A stretch of 64,000 nt of DNA from DATFYM01 sp035315065 (GCA_035315065.1 DATFYM010000146.1:1-64000), one strand, 5' to 3'. Shown: positions 51,707-60,583, counted from the stretch's first letter. Translations and numbers: made by a program. The notes: generated by a model from the letters alone, not told the origin.

Positions 51707-52432
51707 ATGAGCACTAATCTCAAGAAGGGGTTGCTGGTTCTCGCGGTGCTGTGGCTCAGCCTCGGGGGATTCATCTTCCGAACCATGCTCCAGCCGCCGG
51801 AGCATTTCGGCAGGGTCATGTCAAAAATGCCCGGCATCGTCTACCCCTTGCTTCCGTTCAAGGCCATGTGGACTTTGGCGCGGCGAGGCCGCCTGCGAGT
51901 AGGCGATTCGGCGCCGGACTTCGTCCTGGCCACCTCGGACAAGAAAGCGCACGTAGTGCTGTCTTCCTTCCGCGACCAGAAACCGGTGGTGCTGGTGTTT
52001 GGCAGCTACACTTGACCGCCCTTCCGCCGGGAGGTTCCCGAGCTTAACCAACTTTACGAAAAGTACCGGGATCGCGTGGCCTTCTACGTGGTTTACATCG
52101 AGGAAGCCCATCCCATTGACGCCTGGCAGGACGACGACAACCAGAAGGAGCACATCACCCTGGCCAGTCCCAAGAGCCTTGATGAGCGCTGCAATGTCGC
52201 GGGCACCTGCGTGGTGAAGCTGGGAATCAAGTTACCGGCCGTAGTGGACGACTTTCAGAACTCCACCGAGGCTGCCTACACCGCCTGGCCGGACCGCCTC
52301 TACGTCGTCGACCGCGAGGGCCGGATCGCCTATAAGTCCAAGCCGGGCCCCTTCGGCTTTCACCCCGAAGAGGTCGGGAAGACGCTGGAAAAGCTGGCCT
52401 CCGCCTCGACGCAGCAAGCCTCCGCTCATTGA
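51707..52432 (+). CDS. Iodothyronine deiodinase-like selenoprotein (in-frame UGA, Sec103)
   Basis: Reading through TGA 52013-52015 gives a single 241-residue protein with U at 103. Residues 8-28 form a membrane anchor. The active site VLVFGSYT-U-PPFRREVPELNQLY matches vertebrate deiodinases (NFGSCTUPPF or FGSATUPPF). FYVVYIEEAHPIDAW (~126-140) is the family's IYIEEAH block. RLYVVDREGRIAYKSKPGPFGFHPEEV (~197-223) is the C-terminal block. Without readthrough the frame would stop mid-fold, while homology continues in the same frame directly after the TGA. A hairpin at 52028-52040 has the position of a bacterial SECIS. The enzyme would be a thioredoxin-fold selenol oxidoreductase, probably with a reductive-dehalogenase or peroxiredoxin-like role; its natural substrate is unknown. 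It needs selABCD elsewhere in the genome. Confidence 0.9.
52028..52040 (+). promoter_or_regulatory. Candidate bacterial SECIS hairpin
   Basis: CGGGA (52028-52032) and TCCCG (52036-52040) form a five-pair stem with a GGT apical loop. The loop's G is 18 bases past the UGA, inside the window where bacterial SECIS apical loops lie, within the coding sequence. E. coli fdhF has a comparable G/U-containing apical loop. The lower stem is weak, so folding needs checking. Confidence 0.5.
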
Positions 52433-52452
52433 CGACTGGAAGTGAAGGCAAT

Positions 52453-52734
52453 CCACAGATTTCGCAGATGGCCCAGATTACGAAGAGGAAGACAGGAGAC
52501 AGGAGTCAGGAGACAGAATGAAGACAGTCTTTGTGCCGACTCCTGACCACAGATTTCGCAGATGGCACAGATTACGAAGAGGAAGACAGGAGACAGGAGT
52601 CAGGAGACAGAATGGAGACAGTCTTTGTGCCGACTCCTGACCACAGATTTCGCAGATGGCCCAGATTACGAAGAGGAAGACAGGAGACAGGAGTCAGGAG
52701 ACAGAATGAGCACAGTCTTTGTGGTGACTCCTGA
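52453..52734. repeat. Three exact-period 94-bp tandem repeats
   Basis: Units start at 52453, 52547 and 52641, spaced by exactly 94 bases. Each contains CCACAGATTTCGCAGATGGC, an AGATTACGAAGAGGAAG block, ACAGGAG heptamers and a GACTCCTGA end. Copies differ at only a few positions, so amplification was recent. The unit itself combines the CGCAGATT words with ACAGGAG words. Confidence 0.9.
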
Positions 52735-52814
52735 CTCTTTTGCTTCTTTGTTCATTCATGTTCATCAGTCATCATTTCGTTCCGGTTTATGCCCGCGGAA
52801 TAATGGGGCTCAGG
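52735..52814. other. Short non-coding spacer
   Basis: About 80 bases between the tandem copies and the inverted copy. No gene is seen. It contains TTCATTCATGTTCATCAGTC-style words. Confidence 0.4.
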
Positions 52815-52935
<121 letters not shown>

Positions 52936-52949
52936 CAATCGGCAATTCT

Positions 52950-54038
52950 TCATGCCCGCACCCCCGCGCGCCGGGACGAAAGCCAGAGGCTTTCGACGGC
53001 AGGGAACCGGGGCGAGGCAAAGCGCATGCCGAAGCCCTGCAGAAGAACTTGACCGGGCATGCCCGCGGCGCTGAGCAAAACGACGAGAAACGCGGTGAGC
53101 AGCATCGCCGCCGCTGAAGCAACCAGGATTGTAGCCCCATTCCATACCCAGGCGAGACCAACCATCTTCAACGCCAGCACCACCAACCCTACGGCAAGGA
53201 TGACCCCTGAGAACACGCTGAAGAGAACGGGAAAGAGAAGCAGCAGCACCAGGACGGCCACTCCTAGTGAAACTACGAAGCGCAGCAGGACATAAAGCGT
53301 GACAGCACCCGCCTCGAAGCGCAAGCATCGTGCCAGTTTGCGCCACGCCGCACCAAGTGGAATCCTCTCGGCGTACATCAGAGGCACCACCAGATCGTCG
53401 GTAAGGGTGACGATCACCATAAGACCCAGGCCGACCAGCGCGATGGACAGGAGAATGCCGACCAGAACGGCGGAGAAAGCCAACGAACTCGTCCCAGTGG
53501 CGGCCGCTAAACGCAGGTACTCAAAGGCGGCGATCGCGGTGACCGACAGAGCGGCCGCGGCGCTCAGCACCAGGCCCAACAGCCAGCGGAAGTACGACCG
53601 GCCCAGGGGTCGTAACTCGGTCCATGCGGCGCGCACGGAAATCTCGTGCGTCACGATGGTATCGACGAGGATGAACCGGAAAACGGAGCGAACATACAAC
53701 CCACCCACCGTGATGGCGAGGCCCAACAGAATTGCCAGAACCACAAGCCACTGGTGGTTGCCAATGTACGCGCGGGCGCGCTCGATCCCCGGCCGCACGC
53801 TCACCTCGCCGGGCAGGGCGAAGGTCCAATTGAAGGCGGCGGTTGGCGTGCCGCCCCCGAGAAACAGGCACACCAGGCTAAGCTTGAACCAGCGACCGCC
53901 ATCGAAGGGAGTGAACAACAGCCCCACGGCGTCATAGAACGAGGCCACCAGCGCCTCGCCGGCCCAGGCGCGGCGACCGAGCCGGCTTCCGGCAGCGAGA
54001 GGCGGGCGGACCTGGGTTCTTTCCGGCGGGCTGCTCAT
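52950..54038 (-). CDS. Multi-pass membrane protein, operon partner of the NtrB/C-like pair
   Basis: A 362-residue protein with about six to seven hydrophobic segments (KLSLVCLFLGGGTP; WLVVLAILLGLAITVGGLYVRSVFRF; YFRWLLGLVLSAAAALSVTAIAAFEYL; LVGILLSIALVGLGLMVIVTL; FVVSLGVAVLVLLLLFPVLFSVF; LTAFLVVLLSAAGM). It resembles uncharacterised membrane proteins with a 'DDLVVPLMYAERIPLGAAWRKLA' loop. Its ATG overlaps the sensor-kinase stop by four bases, so it is translated with the kinase and may tune or serve its response. No catalytic motif is seen. Confidence 0.7.
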   Translation of the reverse strand: MSSPPERTQVRPPLAAGSRLGRRAWAGEALVASFYDAVGLLFTPFDGGRWFKLSLVCLFLGGGTPTAAFNWTFALPGEVSVRPGIERARAYIGNHQWLVVLAILLGLAITVGGLYVRSVFRFILVDTIVTHEISVRAAWTELRPLGRSYFRWLLGLVLSAAAALSVTAIAAFEYLRLAAATGTSSLAFSAVLVGILLSIALVGLGLMVIVTLTDDLVVPLMYAERIPLGAAWRKLARCLRFEAGAVTLYVLLRFVVSLGVAVLVLLLLFPVLFSVFSGVILAVGLVVLALKMVGLAWVWNGATILVASAAAMLLTAFLVVLLSAAGMPGQVLLQGFGMRFASPRFPAVESLWLSSRRAGVRA

Positions 54039-55945
54039 ACGGGCCTCATCTCCTGGCGGTCCAATACCTGGGCGGCGCGGGGCGCGGGTTCGCGTGCCGC
54101 GGCGGATTCGTGGAAGGTGGCGGCGGGCAGGCAGACGCGAAAGGCGGTGCCACGGTTCACTTCACTGGTGAAGTCGATGGTGCCGTTGTGGAGCTGGACA
54201 ATCCGGAAAGTCATGGCCAGACCCACGCCGGTCCCGCCCGGCTTGGTGGTGTAAAACAATGAGAAGATCTTGTCGCGCTTCTCCGGCGGGATGCCGACGC
54301 CCTGGTCGATGATCTCAACCTGGACCTTGGTACCGAGGGCGTGAGGCCTCACCGTCAGTTCGCCGCCCTCCGGCATGGCCTGGCACCCGTTCAGCACCAG
54401 GTTCAGCAGCGCCTGCTTCACCAAATCGCGGTCGACCCACAAGGGCGGATACCGCCCCTGCGCTTTCAGGACCAGTCGCACTCGGTTCTGCCGTGCCTGA
54501 GGTTCCGCCAGGGTCAGGACTTCGCGAACCAGACTCTCGACCTCGGTCTCGGTGGGGCGAATCTCCACCGGCCGGGTGAAGTCGAGGAAGGTCTTAACGA
54601 CGCGGTCGAGGCGCCGCACCTCAGTGGATAGGACTGCGATCTGAGGTTGCGCGGCCGACTGGTGGGCCAGCTTAGTCTTGAGGATTTCGAGCTGAAGCAC
54701 CATGGCATTGAGAGGGTTCCTCACCTCGTGGGCGACGCCGGACATCAGCTTCCCCAGCGCCGCCAGCTTAGCCGTGACGTCGATCTGATCTTCGAGCTGG
54801 GCGCGAGTACTGGCATCGCGTAGCGTCACCAGGCTGGCCACGCGCCGGCCCTGATCCTCCACCAACTGGGCGCTCACGGCCACGCGCCGGACCGGGCAGT
54901 CTTCCGGCATCTCGATGATGCGCCACGGCGCGGGTTTGCCGGCCCGGAAAACGTCACGCAGAAAACTGTCCAGCGGGCTCTCCGGGGCGAATACCTCCGT
55001 CGCCGAGCGGTGGATCAGGCTACGCGGTGAGCGGCCCAGAAACCGCGCTACTGCCGGCGTTGCCAGGACCACCTGGTCCGCGCCGTCGAAGAGCAGCAGA
55101 CCGTCGGTGAGGTTGCTGAAAAGCTGGCCGAGGTTGTCCTTCAAGGCAACGAAGGCGGCCTTCTCGCCTCGCATTTGCTCGCCCAGCAGATTCAGCTTGG
55201 ACGAAAGAATGCCCCACTCATCGCGGCGGTCGAGATGGATCGATTCCGAGTACTCGCCGCGCGCCATCCGGTCGACGCTCCGGGAAATCGTTTCCAGGGG
55301 CCGCAACAACCGGAAGCAAAGCGCGCCCGCGGAAAGCGTACCGATCACGATAGCTCCCGCCGACAGGAAGAGCGCCCGCTTCAGCGCCTGGTCGATGTCG
55401 TCGCGCAGGAACAAGGTGAGGACACCCACGCGCACGTGGCCGAGCGGCCGGTCGCCGATCATCAACGGGAGCACAATTTCGTAGGCCTGCTGCGGCCCGT
55501 AGATGACGCGAAGCTGGCGGTCAAAGCTGGCGCTCAGCAACTCCGAAAACGGCGGGACCGCCGGGAGTTGGTGGCCGATCGCTCCCGGATCGTCATGGAC
55601 GACGACCCGGCGCGAGGTGTCGGTGATCGCCACGTAGTAGATGGTCTTGGAGTAGCCGACAGCGGAGAGGAGCTGCGACTGCACCGCCGCGCTCCCGGCC
55701 AAAGTGCCGTCGACAAACTTCTGCAGTTGATCGAAGTCGTTGGGGTCTGAGCCGCGCGGCATGCGCTGGCCGGAAAGCGCCGTCCGCGCCTGGAGATAAG
55801 TGGCCCGGGCGACGTACTCGCCTCGGCCACCGACCGTGGCGATCTCCCATCGAATAAGATTGGAGAGATAGACCGAGGATGGCACCAGCACGGCGAGCAG
55901 CACGATCAACGAAATGAGTGCGGTCAGCTTGGCCTTGAGGCTCAT
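54035..55945 (-). CDS. Sensor histidine kinase (NtrB/ZraS-like)
   Basis: A 636-residue membrane kinase. TM1 ~8-28; extracytoplasmic sensor ~29-185 (a CACHE-like, TLPLMIGDRPLGHVRVGV-type region); TM2 ~190-212; HAMP ~213-265 (RLLRPLETISRSVDRMARGEYSE); PAS ~275-385 (LFSNLTDGLLLFDGADQVVLATPAVARFLGRSPRSL); HisKA with His ~406 in MSGVAHEVRNPLNAM; HATPase with LNLVLNGCQAMPEGG, DQGVGIPPEKRDKIF and GGTGVGLAMTFRIVQLHNG. It should phosphorylate the sigma-54 activator encoded 41 bases upstream in the same operon. Confidence 0.93.
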   Translation of the reverse strand: MSLKAKLTALISLIVLLAVLVPSSVYLSNLIRWEIATVGGRGEYVARATYLQARTALSGQRMPRGSDPNDFDQLQKFVDGTLAGSAAVQSQLLSAVGYSKTIYYVAITDTSRRVVVHDDPGAIGHQLPAVPPFSELLSASFDRQLRVIYGPQQAYEIVLPLMIGDRPLGHVRVGVLTLFLRDDIDQALKRALFLSAGAIVIGTLSAGALCFRLLRPLETISRSVDRMARGEYSESIHLDRRDEWGILSSKLNLLGEQMRGEKAAFVALKDNLGQLFSNLTDGLLLFDGADQVVLATPAVARFLGRSPRSLIHRSATEVFAPESPLDSFLRDVFRAGKPAPWRIIEMPEDCPVRRVAVSAQLVEDQGRRVASLVTLRDASTRAQLEDQIDVTAKLAALGKLMSGVAHEVRNPLNAMVLQLEILKTKLAHQSAAQPQIAVLSTEVRRLDRVVKTFLDFTRPVEIRPTETEVESLVREVLTLAEPQARQNRVRLVLKAQGRYPPLWVDRDLVKQALLNLVLNGCQAMPEGGELTVRPHALGTKVQVEIIDQGVGIPPEKRDKIFSLFYTTKPGGTGVGLAMTFRIVQLHNGTIDFTSEVNRGTAFRVCLPAATFHESAAAREPAPRAAQVLDRQEMRPV

Positions 55946-55986
55946 CGTTTCTCCTCTGTGTTTCCGCGTTCAGAGGGGTCGTGCGA

Positions 55987-57378
55987 CTAACCCGTGGAGA
56001 CGCTGGCTCGCGAGAGCGTGTCTCTCTGGTATTCCTTGACCTTATTGTGCAGGGTCTTCAGGCTGATGCCCAGCAGCTCTGCCGCGCGCGTCTTGTTATT
56101 CTGCGTGAACGCCAGGGTTTCCTGGATGAGATGGTGCTCGGCCTCTTTCACGGTCAGGCCAGGGCGCAGCCGCAGGTGATCGCCCGAGGCGGCAGCCAGG
56201 GCGCGTCCGAAGTCGGCGGCCAGGTCCTTGCGGGCGATCACTTCGCCGGAGCACACCACCAAGGCCCGCTCCAGCGTGTTGCGAAGCTCGCGCACGTTTC
56301 CGGGCCACGAGTACTGGCGGAAAACCTCCACCACGTCGGGATCGGCCAGCTTGATCGACCGGTTATGCTTGCGGTTCAGGTCTTCCAGCAGCAACTCCAT
56401 CAAGTCTTGCAAGTCCTCGAGGTGCTCGCGCAGGGGTGGCATAGCGATTTGCACGACGTTCAGGCGGTAATAAAGGTCATTGCGAAGCTGGCCGCCCGCC
56501 ACGGCTTCTTCCGGCACCTTGTTGGTGGCTGCCAGGACGCGCGTATCGACCGCGATCTCCGTCTTGCTGCCCAGCCGGCGGACCTTCGAATCTTCCAGCA
56601 CCCGCAACAGCTTGGCCTGCGTCCCGATCGGCATCTCGCCAATTTCGTCCAGCAGCAGGGTGCCGCCATCGGCCAGCTCAAAGCAGCCCTCGCGGCGCTC
56701 GACGGCTCCCGTGAAGGCCCCTTTCTCGTGGCCGAAAATCTCACTCTCCATCAACGTCTCGGGGATGGCGGCGCAGTTGACAGCCACGAACGCCTTGGAG
56801 CTGCGCGGGCTGAGATCGTGGATGGTGCGTGCCGCTATGTCCTTGCCCGTGCCGCTCTCCCCCGTGATCAGCACGGGAGCGCTGGAGGGCGCCACTTGCG
56901 CGATGAGAGCCATCACCTCCTGCATCTTTTTCGACCTGCCGCCGAGCCTTCCCAGCACGCCCATTCCGCGCAGCCGCCGGTTTGCCACCTCCAGCTTTTG
57001 CCGGTTGTCCTGGCGTTCCAGGCAATTGCGCAACTCCACCTGCAGGCGTTTGATGTCGATGGGCTTCTCGAGAAAGTTGAAGGCACCCAGCTTGGTAGCC
57101 TCTACCGCGTCCTCAATGGTACCCTGTCCGGTGAGCATGATGAAGCTGGTGCCGGGACAGCTCTCCCGGATCTGTTTGAGCAACTCCATGCCTCCCATCT
57201 GCGGCATTCGGAGGTCCGAAATAACCAGGGCAGGATTAAACAAACTGGCCTTCTCCATGGCTTCCACGCCGTCGGCGGCCGATTCCGCCTCGTGGCCCCA
57301 GGCGCGCAGCAGTTCCGCCAAACCCTCCCTTTCGTGGGTCTCGTCCTCCACCACCAGGATCCGCACGCTGTGTCCCAT
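55987..57378 (-). CDS. Sigma-54-dependent response regulator (NtrC family)
   Basis: A 463-residue activator. Receiver 1-125 with Asp55 (ISDLRMP); AAA+ domain with Walker A GESGTGKD (173-180), the sigma-54 contact loop GAFTGA (220-225) and Walker B LLLDEI (241-246); Fis-type helix-turn-helix near the end (NNKTRAAELLGISLKTLHNKVKEY). All elements are intact. It needs phosphorylation by the adjacent kinase. GAGGAG precedes the ATG. A palindrome and a -24/-12 promoter lie in the divergent space toward the gene at 57586, a likely target. Confidence 0.95.
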   Translation of the reverse strand: MGHSVRILVVEDETHEREGLAELLRAWGHEAESAADGVEAMEKASLFNPALVISDLRMPQMGGMELLKQIRESCPGTSFIMLTGQGTIEDAVEATKLGAFNFLEKPIDIKRLQVELRNCLERQDNRQKLEVANRRLRGMGVLGRLGGRSKKMQEVMALIAQVAPSSAPVLITGESGTGKDIAARTIHDLSPRSSKAFVAVNCAAIPETLMESEIFGHEKGAFTGAVERREGCFELADGGTLLLDEIGEMPIGTQAKLLRVLEDSKVRRLGSKTEIAVDTRVLAATNKVPEEAVAGGQLRNDLYYRLNVVQIAMPPLREHLEDLQDLMELLLEDLNRKHNRSIKLADPDVVEVFRQYSWPGNVRELRNTLERALVVCSGEVIARKDLAADFGRALAAASGDHLRLRPGLTVKEAEHHLIQETLAFTQNNKTRAAELLGISLKTLHNKVKEYQRDTLSRASVSTG

Positions 57379-57453
57379 TCTCCTCTTCTCTCGCTTTCAT
57401 TCTACACCCAACACCGAATCGCGGCTGGTTACCATGTCAAGTTGTCCCTCGGC

Positions 57454-57468
57454 GTGTAAGTCTTACAC
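57454..57468. promoter_or_regulatory. Candidate enhancer site of the NtrC-like regulator
   Basis: GTGTAAGTCTTACAC is a perfect inverted repeat of six bases per arm with a three-base centre. It lies about 65 bases upstream of the -24/-12 element, which suits an enhancer-binding protein. No second copy was noted. Confidence 0.5.
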
Positions 57469-57530
57469 ACACGGTCACGATCAAGAAGCGTCATCTTACT
57501 GTCACGGCTGCAAGCTGTCCCTTAGACGAC

Positions 57531-57546
57531 TGGCCCGCCACGTGCT
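57531..57546 (+). promoter_or_regulatory. Candidate sigma-54 (-24/-12) promoter
   Basis: TGGCCCGCCACGTGCT aligns to the TGGCAC-N5-TTGCW consensus, with GG at 57532-57533 and GC at 57544-57545, the invariant 12-base register. The last motif is GTGC, not TTGC. The expected start is about 57557 and the first gene ATG is 57586. Confidence 0.55.
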
Positions 57547-57585
57547 GGGAAACCTGATGGTCGGTGAGGGTGAAAGAAGGGCTGT

Positions 57586-58164
57586 ATGCGGAAAGCGACC
57601 AACGGGCAAGTCAGCCGATGGACTCTTGCCTTCGAGATTTTGACCGTCGTGGCCACCCTGGCCTTCCTCCTTGGGATTAGGACCCTGTGGCCAGGGGCGT
57701 TGGCGTCCAGTCGACTGATTCCTCGCGGAACGGTCCTGACGGTCCAATTAGACGGGCCGATCAGTTCCCGGACAGCTCATCTCGGCGACCGGTTCTATGG
57801 TCACATTCTGTCCGCGCAAGGCGCCGATGAATTGGCGCTGACTCTGGCGGGGCTGCGGGTTGTCGGTCGGTGCGTGGCAGCCCGGGATGGCCAACCCGTC
57901 GGCGAGCGGGGATACTTGAGGCTGGCGCTCTCCGGCTTGGTCGACTCTAGGGGACATATCGCACCCCTCGATACCAGCACGGTGAGTTTCTGGGGCGAGC
58001 AAGTGATGACCTCCGACGGTGCGGCGGGCCTGGTTCGCGGTGCCGCCCTCGCTCAGGACGTGGAGGCTGGCGACTCAGCCCAGTCTTCCGTAGACGCGGT
58101 TGCCGCACCGGACCGGCAACTCAGCTTCGTGATGCTGCGCCCGGCGGTCGTTCCCCGGCCGTGA
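57586..58164 (+). CDS. Membrane-anchored 'IPxGTxLxVxL' beta-domain protein
   Basis: A 192-residue protein with an N-terminal membrane segment (LAFEILTVVATLAFLLGIRTLW). The domain RLIPRGTVLTVQLDGPISSRTAHLGDRFYGHILSAQGADELALTLAGLRVVGRCVAARDGQPVGERGYLRLALSGLVDSRGHIAPLDTSTV matches an uncharacterised acidobacterial family with 'IPxGTxLxVRLxxxxSTxxAxxGDxFxAxL' and 'GxAxLxLxLxxLxxxxG' repeats. It may face the periplasm. It is probably the direct target of the NtrC-like regulator because of the promoter pair upstream. Confidence 0.6.
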   Translation: MRKATNGQVSRWTLAFEILTVVATLAFLLGIRTLWPGALASSRLIPRGTVLTVQLDGPISSRTAHLGDRFYGHILSAQGADELALTLAGLRVVGRCVAARDGQPVGERGYLRLALSGLVDSRGHIAPLDTSTVSFWGEQVMTSDGAAGLVRGAALAQDVEAGDSAQSSVDAVAAPDRQLSFVMLRPAVVPRP

Positions 58165-58181
58165 AACGGCTTTTGACGGGA

Positions 58182-58399
58182 AGAGAAGACAATCCACAGA
58201 TTACGCAGATGGCACAGATTATGAAAAAGAAGAGTCGAAGGATGGGATTGAGTCATTGAGTCATTTGGCTATTGAGCCATTAAAGAGGGTCTCCCTTTTC
58301 AATGGCTCAATGATCGAATAGCGCGATGGCTCAATCACCCTCTCGGCTCTGTTCTTGTTAATCTGAGCAATCTGCGTAACCTGTGGATTGTCTTCTCTT
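58182..58399. repeat. Nested word-repeat hairpin (CACAGATT outside, ATTGAGTC inside)
   Basis: The outer arms are AATCCACAGATTACGCAGAT (58191-58210) and its near complement ATCTGCGTAACCTGTGGATT (about 58370-58389), plus GAGAAGAC/GTCTTCTC ends. The inner arms are ATTGAGTC/ATTGAGCC octamers (58247-58290) with their inverse to ~58340. This is the largest concentric composite seen here. Confidence 0.85.
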
Positions 58400-58426
58400 C
58401 CGGTTCTCTGTGGCTCCGAGTTCAAA

Positions 58427-60397
58427 TTAATGGTGCTCTCGCCACCACTGAAAGCAAAGCAGCGCCCACAGGGCCTTCCGGTGGTCAGCACGCCCCGACC
58501 AGTGTTCTTCCAGCAGGCGGCGAATGAACGGCGGGTTGAGGATGCCCTCTCGCCTTAGCTTGTCCTCAGCCAGAGTGGTGTCAACAAGCGGCCGCAACTC
58601 CTGGCGAATCCACTGGGCGATGGGAACGGAAAAGCCGCGCTTCTGCCGGTAGACAATCTCACGAGGAAGCCAGGGTTCGACCGCTCTCTTCAAGATGTGC
58701 TTCAGGCGAAAACGGCTTACCTTGAGGGCTGCGGGCAGCCCCGCCGCAAACTCCACCAGCCGATGGTCCAGGAAAGGCGTCCTTAACTCGAGCGAGCACG
58801 CCATGCTGGCGCGGTCGATTTTGACCAACAGGTTATCCTCCAGGTACAGCCGAAAATCGAGGTAGAGTACCTCCGCTAGCGTGTCTTCGAATCGCGTTCC
58901 TTCGAGGACGCGCGACAGTGGGGCAAGCGCCATCTCGCTTGGGGTGCCGGCGGCCAGCGGTGAAGTTCTCGTCGAACAGGGCGTATCGCCATCGTGGACG
59001 GCCCCTGCTCGCGCCAGGGCCAGCCGCTCGCGCGTGAAGAGCTGATCGAGTTGGGCGGGCGAGAACATCCCGAACCAGACCTCGTGGCGCTCGGCCGGAT
59101 CGCGCTCGACGCTGGCGAGAAAGCGTCGGAGGAACATCCCCTTGGGAACAGCTCCCGGCGAAACCGGAAGCCATCGCATCAGGTGCTTGCTCACCTGGCG
59201 ACGAACGGCGCTCGGCAGGCGTAGATAATAGTCCGCGGCCCGGGCGCCCAGGTACGTGGGATAGCCGCCAAACAGCTCATCGCTACCCTCGCCGCTCAGG
59301 GCCACCTTGATACGCGAGCGGGCGAAGCGCGAGATCAGGAAAGTGGGAAGGATCGCCGGGTCGGCGAGCGGCTCGTCGAGATTGCTAACTAGCGTGTCGA
59401 GGGCATCACGCAGATTGGGCTCGTCGGCCGTCAGGACGTGATGGCGAGTGTGGAAGCGGTGCGCCACCAGGTCCGCATAGGACTGCTCGTTGAAAGACTT
59501 CTCGGGAAAGGCAACGGAGAACGTCTCCACGTTGCCGGGCGTCAGCTCGCTCATGATGGCGACGAGCGTGGAAGAATCCACGCCGCCGCTCAGAAACACG
59601 CCCAGCGGTACGTCGCTTACCAGGCGCGAGACGGCGGCGTCCCGCAGATGCTGGCGGAGGTTCTCCACCAAAACCTCTTCTTCCTTGGCGGTCGGAGCAG
59701 GGAGACCCGGGGGACGAAGATAATCGCGCAACTGCCAGTACGGTTCGATCGAGACTTCTCCGCGTTCCACCACCATGCGGTGCGCCGCCGGCAGCTTGCG
59801 GATCTCAGCATAGGCACTGCGCGGCGAGGGGAAATAACCGTAGAGGAAGTACTCGACCACGGCCTGGGGATCGGGCTCGTGGCTGATGCCCGGATACTCA
59901 AAGAGAGCTTTGATCTCCGACCCGAACACCAGCATGTCACCGCCGCGCCAGTAGTAAAGCGGCTTTTCACCGGCGCGGTCGCGCGCCAGCACCAGCCGCG
60001 CGGCACGCTCGTCCCAGAGAGCGATAGCGAACATTCCGTTAAGCTCGCGCACGAAGTCCGGGCCGCGATCTTCGTAAAGGTGAACGATGACCTCGCTGTC
60101 GGAGTGGGTCTTGAAGGTGTGCCCGCGCTCGATCAACTCGCGCCGCAGCTCGCGGTAGTTGTAAATTTCGCCGTTGAAGACCAGGGTGATCTCTCCGGTC
60201 TCGTTGGAGAGGGGCTGGTCGCCGGTAGCGAGGTCGATGATGCTGAGGCGGCGGATGGCGAGAGCCACGTGTGGCAGCTCGAACTTACCGTGGCTGTCGG
60301 GTCCCCGATGCACGATCCGCGCAGACATGGCGTCGATCCGCTCGCGGTGGGGCGCCGGGTGGAGGGTCAAGTTGAGGAGGCCGCAGATTCCACACAT
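58427..60397 (-). CDS. asnB: Asparagine synthetase (glutamine-hydrolysing)
   Basis: A 656-residue enzyme of the class II amidotransferase type. Cys2 of MCGICGLLNL is the glutaminase nucleophile after removal of Met1; RGPDSHG, FNGEIYNYRELR and HSDSEVIVHLYED follow. The synthetase domain has the PPi loop SGGVDSS and ALSGEGSDELFGGYPTYL. C-terminal RQKRGFSVPIAQWIRQELRP is usual. Length matches the exosortase/polysaccharide-type AsnB rather than the 554-residue E. coli form. Its neighbours are glycosyltransferases, so it may act in surface-glycan or exopolysaccharide biosynthesis. Confidence 0.93.
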   Translation of the reverse strand: MCGICGLLNLTLHPAPHRERIDAMSARIVHRGPDSHGKFELPHVALAIRRLSIIDLATGDQPLSNETGEITLVFNGEIYNYRELRRELIERGHTFKTHSDSEVIVHLYEDRGPDFVRELNGMFAIALWDERAARLVLARDRAGEKPLYYWRGGDMLVFGSEIKALFEYPGISHEPDPQAVVEYFLYGYFPSPRSAYAEIRKLPAAHRMVVERGEVSIEPYWQLRDYLRPPGLPAPTAKEEEVLVENLRQHLRDAAVSRLVSDVPLGVFLSGGVDSSTLVAIMSELTPGNVETFSVAFPEKSFNEQSYADLVAHRFHTRHHVLTADEPNLRDALDTLVSNLDEPLADPAILPTFLISRFARSRIKVALSGEGSDELFGGYPTYLGARAADYYLRLPSAVRRQVSKHLMRWLPVSPGAVPKGMFLRRFLASVERDPAERHEVWFGMFSPAQLDQLFTRERLALARAGAVHDGDTPCSTRTSPLAAGTPSEMALAPLSRVLEGTRFEDTLAEVLYLDFRLYLEDNLLVKIDRASMACSLELRTPFLDHRLVEFAAGLPAALKVSRFRLKHILKRAVEPWLPREIVYRQKRGFSVPIAQWIRQELRPLVDTTLAEDKLRREGILNPPFIRRLLEEHWSGRADHRKALWALLCFQWWREHH

Positions 60398-60424
60398 AAG
60401 AATTGATCCCGCCTGGCGGGACAG

Positions 60425-60583
60425 ATTGACGATTGACGATTGGAAAGAAATCGTCAGTCGTCCGTTGCCCGTTGTTCGTTGCAGCGGTCAGACCCCGGAT
60501 GCGGTGGCAACTGACCACTGACCACTGACTACTGACAACTGACGGCTCTTCAAATCGTCAATCGTCAATCTGCAATCGTCAAT
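60425..60583. repeat. Composite word-repeat hairpin (ATTGACG outside, CTGACCA inside)
   Basis: The outer arms are ATTGACGATTGACGATTGG (60425-60443) and CCAATCGTCAAT-like words (60548-60583). The inner right arm is five CTGACNN heptamers (about 60511-60544). The stop codon of the next gene lies in it. Confidence 0.7.

Noticed and set aside
52453..52734. CRISPR array
   Set aside because: The 94-base units are direct repeats with no unique spacers, no short repeat of 24-40 bases and no cas genes.
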